64,000 nucleotides of DNA, taken from positions 88,300 to 152,299 of the forward strand of contig CAKUXM010000003.1 in assembly GCA_934700335.1 (NCBI GenBank). Direction: 5' to 3'. This stretch comes from an uncultured Candidatus Melainabacteria bacterium. GTDB lineage: Bacteria; Cyanobacteriota; Vampirovibrionia; Gastranaerophilales; Gastranaerophilaceae. This document shows positions 53,851 through 60,753 of this stretch, piece after piece. How positions within the stretch are numbered: the stretch's first letter is position 1; each line of letters begins with the position of its first letter. The position numbers and the translations under genes were made by a program. The notes under the pieces were generated by a model that worked only from the letters and a program-made list of their open reading frames with translations, did not search any database and had not been told where the DNA came from.

Positions 53851-53890
53851 GTCAAGTCCGTAAAAATACTTACGTAAAAATACGGACTTT
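53851..53890. repeat. Hairpin repeat copy B
   Basis: GTCAAGTCCGTAAAAATAC (53851-53869) is identical to copy A. The hairpin here is extended by TTACGTAAAAATA before TACGGACTT, so an extra repeat unit (CGTAAAAATA) is present. Located 100 bp after menG, at the left edge of the decayed region. Confidence 0.7.
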
Positions 53891-53954
53891 AAAAATTTTC
53901 AAAATTCGTCATAATAAAAAAGTCTCAAACAAGAAAGGGGAACAATGTAAATTG

Positions 53955-54326
53955 CTAAATGAAAAGCATTATAACAAAGTATAAATGTAAAAGGATTAAA
54001 ATTAAAAATGAGGCAAAACCCAGAATTTGAAACCAAAATACAAGTTTTGATTTTAAAAATTTTTCATTTTTTATTCTTATGTCATATATTCTCTCAAAAA
54101 TATAAATTATAAGAGCTACAAAAGAAGCAATATAAAAGCAAGAAAATAAAAGAACAAGAATAATAAAAAAAGGAAAACCATATGCATCATAAGTTTTAAA
54201 GGCTAAATATAAAAGTGAAAAATATTCATACACTAGCGTAAAAAATATAATCAAGCTAAATATAGCTAATGTATTAAAGCTATATTTACTTCTAAATTTT
54301 GCATTTTGAAATTTATCTAAAAACAT
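53955..54326 (-). CDS. Small membrane protein of unknown function (123 aa), paralogue A
   Basis: Three hydrophobic segments (about 19-42, 50-76, 95-122) with a charged loop (IFERIYDIRIKNEKFLKSK, about 76-94). The loop and flanking helices resemble the neighbouring 54436-54828 protein (IFEISKNIKLKNKFILENK). No known domain. No strong ribosome site. A real lineage-specific gene or a decaying one. Confidence 0.5.
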   Translation of the reverse strand: MFLDKFQNAKFRSKYSFNTLAIFSLIIFFTLVYEYFSLLYLAFKTYDAYGFPFFIILVLLFSCFYIASFVALIIYIFERIYDIRIKNEKFLKSKLVFWFQILGFASFLILILLHLYFVIMLFI

Positions 54327-54435
54327 AAAAGTATCTTACACAAAATAAGAAAGGAGTACAATACGATTTATGAATAGCAATTTAAAATTTGATAATGAAA
54401 TGAAAGATTTATCAATGTGCATCTACAAAGGTTGA

Positions 54436-54828
54436 TTATTCAGCATTTATTAAAAAATCAAAAACACCTTTTGCAAGGCTATATAGTCCAAACATTAAAT
54501 ATATAATAAAAGCTAAAAGCAAAAGACCTATAAATAGTATTGAAAAAATAAAACCAAAGATAAAAAACATATTATAAATTTTATTTTCTAAAATAAATTT
54601 ATTTTTTAATTTTATATTTTTAGATATTTCGAAAATATAAACAAAGATAGAAATTATCAAAATTAAAAAATATATAGAAAAATATATGGGTGAGATTAAA
54701 AATCCAACAATATTTCCGTCTAATTCTGAACAGAAAAACTTTATAAACAATGGATATAGAATGATTATCCAGCCAGAAAATGCAAGGATATTGGCACTTA
54801 ATAAAGTTTTTAAATTATTTAAGTTCAT
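54436..54828 (-). CDS. Small membrane protein of unknown function (130 aa), paralogue B
   Basis: Three to four hydrophobic segments (about 15-30, 40-64, 84-110) around the charged loop IFEISKNIKLKNKFILENK. Same architecture as 53955-54326, so the two probably arose by duplication and diverged. The very high AT content and Phe/Ile/Leu content are notable. It ends with an acidic FDFLINAE. No function can be assigned. Confidence 0.5.
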   Translation of the reverse strand: MNLNNLKTLLSANILAFSGWIIILYPLFIKFFCSELDGNIVGFLISPIYFSIYFLILIISIFVYIFEISKNIKLKNKFILENKIYNMFFIFGFIFSILFIGLLLLAFIIYLMFGLYSLAKGVFDFLINAE

Positions 54829-54863
54829 ATATTAATTATTACATAAATTGAAAGGAAAACACA

Positions 54864-55280
54864 ATGACAGAAGAAATTTTAATCAAAGATTTATAACAAT
54901 TGGCTGGACATGCATACAAAAAACAACTTCAAATTCCAAAATCTTGGATAGAAATAGATGATTATAATGAGAGAGTAATAGGTTTGTATGTAGCAACATT
55001 TATAAAAAATAAATAACCTATTAATAAAAATAAAAATAGAAAAAATATCAATGCTCGTGATATTGACAAAAAACGAGTTATCACAAGAGAAGAAATTGCA
55101 AAAATGTCAAAGGACGAATTTGAAAGAAATGAAAATTTTATTAATCAGCAACTAAAACTTGGTAACATCATGTCAAAAGCACAAGCAGATGAAAAAGTTA
55201 AAACGGGTGATTTGATTTGGGTTAATTCGTACAATCGTGATGACGGCACAAAAGTTTGTGGATATTACAGAAGAAAATAA
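54864..55280 (+). pseudogene. Gene interrupted by two in-frame TAA codons
   Basis: ATG at 54864 follows GAAAGGAAAACACA, a strong ribosome site. A single reading frame of 138 codons runs to a TAA at 55278-55280 but is broken by TAA at 54894-54896 (codon 11) and at 55014-55016 (codon 51). The pieces read MTEEILIKDL, then QLAGHAYKKQLQIPKSW..., then a Lys-rich part with ITREEIAKMSKDEFERNENF and a beta-like end (TGDLIWVNSYNRDDGTKVCGYYRRK). No frameshift is needed. Recent decay is the simplest reading. The C-terminal part looks like small proteins carried by phages and accessory elements, but identity is unknown. Confidence 0.6.
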
Positions 55281-55286
55281 AAATAA

Positions 55287-55313
55287 GGAGAAGCAAATTG
55301 CTTCTCCGTTTTA
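55287..55313 (+). terminator. Hairpin 1 of the duplicated module
   Basis: GGAGAAGCA/TGCTTCTCC with a 3-nt loop followed by GTTTTAAG. It ends the interrupted gene and is directly followed by repeat copy 1. Confidence 0.75.
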
Positions 55314-55344
55314 AGAATAGCTGGAAGTATGAAAAAGATTTAAT
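55311..55344 (+). repeat. 34-nt direct repeat, copy 1
   Basis: Begins TTAAGAATAGCTGGAAGTAT and is identical over 34 nt to 55452-55485. The similarity continues with a 3-nt indel into an ATATTAAAC tail. Each copy follows a terminator hairpin. Confidence 0.9.
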
Positions 55345-55378
55345 AATTATATTAAACTAAATTACCTCTTCTTTTTCT

Positions 55379-55398
55379 ATAGCCACTTGGGCTATTTT
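55379..55398 (+). terminator. Small hairpin between the two repeat copies
   Basis: ATAGCC/GGCTAT with a 5-nt loop followed by TTTT. A short terminator-like element with no gene in front except repeat copy 1. Confidence 0.45.
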
Positions 55399-55426
55399 AG
55401 AGGCTGATATTTTAAGCAAAAAAAGA

Positions 55427-55447
55427 GGAGAAACATTTTGTTTCTCC
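55427..55447 (+). terminator. Hairpin 2 of the duplicated module
   Basis: GGAGAAACA/TGTTTCTCC around TTT, a variant of hairpin 1 with compensating changes at two positions in the stem. Followed by repeat copy 2, but with no gene directly upstream. Confidence 0.65.
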
Positions 55448-55451
55448 GGAA

Positions 55452-55485
55452 TTAAGAATAGCTGGAAGTATGAAAAAGATTTAAT
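55452..55485 (+). repeat. 34-nt direct repeat, copy 2
   Basis: Identical to copy 1 at 55311-55344, 141 bp downstream of it. It lies 73 bp before the DUF374 acyltransferase start, so it may also overlap that gene's promoter. Confidence 0.9.
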
Positions 55486-55557
55486 TATATTAAACATATT
55501 TTTAGAGCAAAAAACAATTAGCCAATCAGGCAAAAATTTTTATAGTATAATAAGGCT

Positions 55558-56244
55558 ATGGTTAGATTATCAAACGAAGCAACAGTACAATTTTTAGGTA
55601 GTGCAATATACGGAATATTCAGAATACAAGAACAAATGACTGAAATGGTGCCGATTAACGCACCAAAAGAGAATTGTCTGTATGCTATCTGGCATGGAAA
55701 TCTTTTGAGTGTACATAGCTTAAAAGATAATAACAACGGCGCCTTAAATATTATGATAAGCCATTCAAGAGATGGCAAAATTGTTACTAAAATTACCGAA
55801 AAGTGGGGAATTAAAGTAATTAGAGCATCTTACCACCGTCCTGGTAATATTAGCGGAAGCAAAGAATTAGTTGAAAAGCTTAAAAATGGTGAATGTGGCG
55901 CTATGATGGTAGATGGACCAAGAGGTCCAAAGGAAGTTGTAAAAGACGGCATTATTAAATTAGCTAAAATGTCTGGAAAACCTATTGTTCCTACGTATAT
56001 GTACTCACCTATGAAAACACTTTTAACACTTCCAGGCTGGGACGGAATGAGAGTTCCTTTTACCCTTACTAAAATTATCGTGCTTCACGGTGAACCGATT
56101 TATGTTGATGAAAACTCTTCTGCGGAAGAAATCGAGGCAAAAAGAATAGAAGTTCAAAAATCAATGGAACAATTAAAAGAGATTGCTCCTCAAAAATTTA
56201 AAGAGGTATTCAGATTTGGGTTATGGAAAAGAAAGAATTTTTAA
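55558..56244 (+). CDS. DUF374 lysophospholipid acyltransferase-like protein
   Basis: 228 residues. The family acylates lipids, near LpxL-type acyltransferases. AIWHGNLLSVHSL (about 43-55, HxxxxD-like motif), SHSRDGKIVTKI (about 68-79), SGSKELVEKLKNGECGAMMVDGPRGPKEVVKDGIIKLAKMSGKPIVPTY (about 100-146) are DUF374 signatures. No membrane helix is clear. The gene overlaps the following nitrilase by 22 bp. A role in outer-membrane lipid assembly is inferred. Confidence 0.8.
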   Translation: MVRLSNEATVQFLGSAIYGIFRIQEQMTEMVPINAPKENCLYAIWHGNLLSVHSLKDNNNGALNIMISHSRDGKIVTKITEKWGIKVIRASYHRPGNISGSKELVEKLKNGECGAMMVDGPRGPKEVVKDGIIKLAKMSGKPIVPTYMYSPMKTLLTLPGWDGMRVPFTLTKIIVLHGEPIYVDENSSAEEIEAKRIEVQKSMEQLKEIAPQKFKEVFRFGLWKRKNF

Positions 56245-57044
56245 ACGTACTTGGAATACAAATCCAATCTACACTTGGGGATAAAAAAGAAAATTATAAA
56301 AAAGTAGAAAATGCAATCAAAGAGGGATATAAAGGAGGTACTGATTTGATTGTGCTACCTGAAGTTTGGACTTGTGGTTGGTGTCCAGAGTTATTCAGAG
56401 ATTCTGCCGAAAATCTTGAAACAGGGGAAACAACAGAATTTTTAAAAAGTTTAGCAAAAAAATATAATTGCTATGTAGTTGGGGGAAGTTATATTACAGA
56501 AGATATCGGCAAATTTTACAATACTTGTCCGGTAATAAACAATAAAGGGGAACTTATTGCACATTACAATAAGTCTCACTTGTTCTCCTACTATGGTTGT
56601 GCTGAAGGAACTTATGTAGAAAGCGGAAATCAGCCTGTACTTGTTGATATCAAAGGTATTAAAACAGGTCTTACTGTTTGTTATGATATCAGATTTCCGG
56701 AACTTTATAGAGCCTATCGAAAAACGGGTGCTGATTTATTAATTAATGTTGCAGCATGGGGAAGTAATAAAAAAGATGTTTGGAGAACCTTAACAAGCGC
56801 AAGAGCAATGGAAAACCAATGTAATTTTATTGCCATTGACCAAATGGGTTTGATTAAAGATAATGAATATAATTTAGGTTATTCAAGAGTTATAAACTAT
56901 GATGGAAGTATAAATCAAGAAATTGATGAGAAAAAAAATCATATTTATGCAACAATTAAGTTTGACAGTGCAATGTATGATTTTAGAAATAAATGTACTG
57001 TTTTAAAAGATATTCATAAAGATTATGAGGTATGTATTTTATGA
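56223..57044 (+). CDS. Nitrilase-superfamily amidase (omega-amidase/NIT2-like)
   Basis: 273 residues. The Glu-Lys-Cys catalytic triad is visible: LPEVWTCGW (Glu about 43), HYNKSHLFSY (Lys about 116) and GLTVCYDIRFPELYR (Cys about 154). INVAAWGSNKKDVWRTLTSARAMENQ is typical of the carbon-nitrogen hydrolase branch that includes omega-amidase and YafV-like enzymes. It likely hydrolyses an amide or omega-amide such as alpha-ketoglutaramate, but substrate is not shown. Coupled to genes on both sides by overlaps. Confidence 0.85.
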   Translation: MEKKEFLNVLGIQIQSTLGDKKENYKKVENAIKEGYKGGTDLIVLPEVWTCGWCPELFRDSAENLETGETTEFLKSLAKKYNCYVVGGSYITEDIGKFYNTCPVINNKGELIAHYNKSHLFSYYGCAEGTYVESGNQPVLVDIKGIKTGLTVCYDIRFPELYRAYRKTGADLLINVAAWGSNKKDVWRTLTSARAMENQCNFIAIDQMGLIKDNEYNLGYSRVINYDGSINQEIDEKKNHIYATIKFDSAMYDFRNKCTVLKDIHKDYEVCIL

Positions 57045-58405
57045 AAAAAATAATAGTAACTTTGATATGTATTTTATCAAGTGTAAATATAGCAACCGCA
57101 AAAAACTTACCAAATGTTTTTGACAAAGCATTTTCAGACACAAGAATGTCAAAACATGTTGTAAGTATTTCAATACAGGATATAAACAAACCTAAAAAAA
57201 ATTACGAATTAAACTCACAAAAATCAATGCTTCCTGCATCAACACAAAAAATCATTACAACTTTGCCTGCTATTAAAGTTTTAGGTGATGATTATAAATT
57301 TTCAACAAAATTGTATAAAGTTAAAAACAAAGAAGAATATTATCTGGTTTTAGGGGCAGACCCGTATTTAACTAAAAAAGATTTAAAAACTTTATTGAGT
57401 AACATAGATTTACCAAAAGATAAAAATATATCAAAATTTTATATTGATGACAGCATTTTTGATAAAAACGAATGGGGAGAAGGTTGGCAATGGGACGATG
57501 ATTTAAACCCACTTATGCCAAAATTTTCTGCATACAATATTGACGGAAATCTTGTAAGAATAAAATTAACACCTCTAAAAAATCAACCACCTCAAATTGA
57601 GACAAATGTTTTTTATCCTACGTTGATGATGAACTTTGTAAGAAATGGGGATAAAAATGACATTACCGTTTCCAGAAAAAATTACATTTCAGCAAATGAG
57701 TTGACTTTTGAGGGTGAAATTATTACTCCTACTGAAATTTCAGTTCCTGTAAACAATATGAAAGAATATTTTAATTTCAGAGTAAAAGAAAGTTTAAAGG
57801 CAAATAAATTACATTATTATGGAAAATTTGAAAATAAAAAATTACCAAATAATAGTGTTGTGTTGATTGGTGAAATTACACACCCCATTTCTTATGCAGT
57901 AAAAGATATTTACGAAAACTCAAATAATTTAGTTGCAGAAACAGTGTTTAAACTTGCGGGTGCTAAATATACCAAGAAAATGGGAACTTTTGACAATTCT
58001 TATAAAATGATTGAAGATTTTGCAAAAAATAATGCAATTGATTTATCAAGTATAAAAATCGTTGATGGTAGTGGTGTTTCTAAGAACAACCTTATGACTA
58101 CGAAATTTATGACAGAATATCTTGTTCAAACTGTTAAAAATAATGATTATGACAAAGTTGTTCAAATGTTACCAACACCAAATACTGAATATGGTACATT
58201 GCAAAATAGAATGTTATTTTTAGAAAAGAAATTGTACGCAAAAACAGGTACATTATCTAATGTTAGCGGATTAGTGGGTTATATTGAAACTAAAAAAGGT
58301 CATAAATACGCATTCAGTATTTTGATTAACGATGCAAAATCATCAAAAATCGAAAAGAAAACTTTTGAAGAATTAATCGTAAGAGAGATTTATAGAAATT
58401 TATAA
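57041..58405 (+). CDS. dacB: D-alanyl-D-alanine carboxypeptidase/endopeptidase (PBP4, S13 family)
   Basis: Trims or cuts peptidoglycan cross-links in the periplasm. The start at 57041 has GAGG 10 nt upstream and overlaps the nitrilase stop as ATGA; an ATG 9 nt earlier is too close to that site. 454 residues. Signal peptide about 1-21 (ends ATA). SxxK in LPASTQKIIT (about 63-66), SxN in ENSNNLVAE (about 288) and KTG in YAKTGTLSNVSG (about 403-406) form the penicillin-binding active site. Convergent overlap with pheA of 6 bp. Confidence 0.92.
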   Translation: MKKIIVTLICILSSVNIATAKNLPNVFDKAFSDTRMSKHVVSISIQDINKPKKNYELNSQKSMLPASTQKIITTLPAIKVLGDDYKFSTKLYKVKNKEEYYLVLGADPYLTKKDLKTLLSNIDLPKDKNISKFYIDDSIFDKNEWGEGWQWDDDLNPLMPKFSAYNIDGNLVRIKLTPLKNQPPQIETNVFYPTLMMNFVRNGDKNDITVSRKNYISANELTFEGEIITPTEISVPVNNMKEYFNFRVKESLKANKLHYYGKFENKKLPNNSVVLIGEITHPISYAVKDIYENSNNLVAETVFKLAGAKYTKKMGTFDNSYKMIEDFAKNNAIDLSSIKIVDGSGVSKNNLMTTKFMTEYLVQTVKNNDYDKVVQMLPTPNTEYGTLQNRMLFLEKKLYAKTGTLSNVSGLVGYIETKKGHKYAFSILINDAKSSKIEKKTFEELIVREIYRNL

Positions 58406-59269
58406 TAAATCTATATTGCTCAATTTTTCATAAGAACCGACAAGTCTGAAATAACTTGATTTTTCTCGGATTTCTTTTAGTGCCTTTGAAATGATTTCGT
58501 CTGTATAATGACCGTCAAAATCAACAAGAAAAGTATATTCGCCAAACTTAACTTTTGATGGACGAGAATCAATGTAATATAAATTTATATTGTATTTTTC
58601 AAAAATTTCTAAAACTTTTAACAACGCACCCGACTTATTAATAGTTGAAAACGCAAGAGAAGTTTTATCGTTGCCTGTGCGTGGAGTTTTGAATTTTCCC
58701 AAAAGAACAAATCTTGTTTGATTTGTAGGGTCGTCATTTATGTTTGATTTCAAAATGTTTAAATTATAGAGTTCAGCTGTTTTAGAGCTACCGATTGCAC
58801 CATATTCTAACCCATATTTTTCTAAAGATTTTGCAGCATTTGCTGTGCTTGTTGCGCGAATAATATCAATATCACTTGGCAAATTCTTGTGGATAAAATT
58901 AAGGCATTGAGCAATTGCTTGTGGGTGCGAAATCAAACCTTTGATTTCTTTTATATCAGTATTTTTAGATAATAAACAATGTCTGATTGGCAAAGGATAT
59001 TCTGCTAAATACTGCAAATTATTATTGTTTGTTTTGATTAGAGAGTCAATTGCTTCTCTAACAGCGCCTTCAATAGAATTTTCAACAGGAATTACACCAA
59101 TAACATTTTCTGAATTATTCACATATTCAATAGCTTCAGAAATTGTAGGTAACGGAGTTTCTTTTACGTTCAGATTATAATATTTACAAAAAACATCTTT
59201 AGCCATTTCTGAATAAGAACCAGCTGGACCTAAAAATACAACTTCCTTAACTGTTTTTAAAAATTCCAT
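58400..59269 (-). CDS. pheA: Prephenate dehydratase
   Basis: Converts prephenate to phenylpyruvate in phenylalanine synthesis. 289 residues, monofunctional. Catalytic domain at about 8-190: FLGPAGSYSEMAKDVF, VIGVIPVENSIEGAVREAIDSL (about 56-77), SHPQAIAQCLNFI (about 114) and NDDPTNQTRFVLLGK (about 163-177). ACT regulatory domain at about 185-280 (TSLAFSTINKSGALLKVLEIFEKYNINLYYIDSRPSK), the Phe-binding site for feedback. No chorismate mutase domain is fused. Confidence 0.95.
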   Translation of the reverse strand: MEFLKTVKEVVFLGPAGSYSEMAKDVFCKYYNLNVKETPLPTISEAIEYVNNSENVIGVIPVENSIEGAVREAIDSLIKTNNNNLQYLAEYPLPIRHCLLSKNTDIKEIKGLISHPQAIAQCLNFIHKNLPSDIDIIRATSTANAAKSLEKYGLEYGAIGSSKTAELYNLNILKSNINDDPTNQTRFVLLGKFKTPRTGNDKTSLAFSTINKSGALLKVLEIFEKYNINLYYIDSRPSKVKFGEYTFLVDFDGHYTDEIISKALKEIREKSSYFRLVGSYEKLSNIDLL

Positions 59270-59317
59270 TGTAACCTATGCGCCTTTCGTTTATAATCTT
59301 ACTAAAAGGTAGGTAAA

Positions 59318-60715
59318 ATGGCAAATATTAAATTCGGGACTGACGGTTGGAGAGCAGTCGTAGGGAAAGATTTCACAGAAGAAAATGTTTTAATAGCAAC
59401 AAAAGCTATTGCAAAATATATTGGAGAAGAATTTGGGTTAGATAAGAAAATCCTTGTTGGATATGACCCAAGAAACATGGCAAAAGAGTTTGGTAAAGTT
59501 TGTGCTAATGAACTTGCTAAAAAAGGTTTTACAGTGTTGATGAGTGATAAAATTATTCCTACACCAGTTTTGGCTTATAATGCGAAACTTCATAATGCGT
59601 GCGCTATTATGTTTACAGCATCACATAATCCCCCTGAATATTTAGGTCTTAAATTTATTCCTGATTATGCAGGTCCTGCAACAGATGATATTACAAAGAA
59701 AATCACTGCTTATTTAGGAGAAGATATTCAAGAAACTAATGGTGGCAAGGTTGAAGTTGTAGATTTCAGTAAAGATTATTTTGAACAAATTAAAAAAGAT
59801 ATTGATTTTGATAAAATCAAAACTTTAGATAAAAATATTATTTTTGACGGACTTCATTCTGCTACAATCGGATATTTTGACAAATTACTAGACGAATTTG
59901 GTATCAAATATGATAGCTTTAATATGAACCATGATAAAAACTTTGGTGGAAAAATGCCAGAACCAAAACCACCTTATATCAATGATTTAATTGAAAGAGT
60001 TAAAGCAACAGAAAATGCTATAGGTTTTGCTAATGATGGCGATGGCGATAGATTTGGCGTTATTGATGAAACAGGTAAATGGGTTTTACCAGATGAAATC
60101 ATTGCAATGTTGATGATACACCTAAAAAACAATAAACATCTTGACGGTGTGCTTGTTAAAACAGTCGGTTCAAGTAATCTTTTAAACAAAGTTGCTGAAA
60201 AACTGGGTGTTGAAGTTGTAGAGACAGCAGTGGGTTTTAAAAATGTAGGTTCTGCAATGAGAGAAAATAAAACCCTTATTGGAGGAGAAGATTCTGGCGG
60301 ATTAAGTACAGGTTTTCATATTCCAGAAAAAGACGGTATTTTAGCAAATTTATTAATTCTTGAAATGCTTGCTTATGAAAATAAATCTCTTTCTGAAATG
60401 TTAGAAGATTTGTACGTATTTGCAGGTAAAAAATATAAAAAAGACAGAATTGATTTAAAATTAACATCTGATGAAATCACAAAAAAAATCTTAGACTCGT
60501 TTAAAGAAACTGATAATGTTGAAGATTTAATTGTCGCATCAAAAAATAAAAAAGACGGTGTTAAATTAGTATTTACAGATGAAAGTTGGATTTTAGTACG
60601 ACCTAGCGGAACCGAGCCACTTTTGAGAATTTATATTGAAGCAGAAAGTGTTGAACAAATTTCTGCTATGAAAACAAAAATAGAAAAGTTTTACAATCAA
60701 GTTCTTTTGGGATAA
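59318..60715 (+). CDS. Phosphoglucomutase/phosphomannomutase (alpha-D-phosphohexomutase)
   Basis: Interconverts hexose 1- and 6-phosphates for cell-surface sugars. 465 residues. IKFGTDGWRAVVGKDF at the start, active-site Ser loop FTASHNPPEYLGLKF (about 98-112), metal loop NDGDGDRFGVID (about 241-252), sugar-specificity loop GGEDSGGLS (about 326-334) and phosphate-binding RPSGTEPLLRIY (about 429-440) are all intact. The GEDSGG loop is common to enzymes acting on glucose; whether glucose, mannose or both are used is open. Confidence 0.93.
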   Translation: MANIKFGTDGWRAVVGKDFTEENVLIATKAIAKYIGEEFGLDKKILVGYDPRNMAKEFGKVCANELAKKGFTVLMSDKIIPTPVLAYNAKLHNACAIMFTASHNPPEYLGLKFIPDYAGPATDDITKKITAYLGEDIQETNGGKVEVVDFSKDYFEQIKKDIDFDKIKTLDKNIIFDGLHSATIGYFDKLLDEFGIKYDSFNMNHDKNFGGKMPEPKPPYINDLIERVKATENAIGFANDGDGDRFGVIDETGKWVLPDEIIAMLMIHLKNNKHLDGVLVKTVGSSNLLNKVAEKLGVEVVETAVGFKNVGSAMRENKTLIGGEDSGGLSTGFHIPEKDGILANLLILEMLAYENKSLSEMLEDLYVFAGKKYKKDRIDLKLTSDEITKKILDSFKETDNVEDLIVASKNKKDGVKLVFTDESWILVRPSGTEPLLRIYIEAESVEQISAMKTKIEKFYNQVLLG

Positions 60716-60753
60716 ACTTGAGGTTAGATTGACTAAATAGAAAGAGGGAAGAA

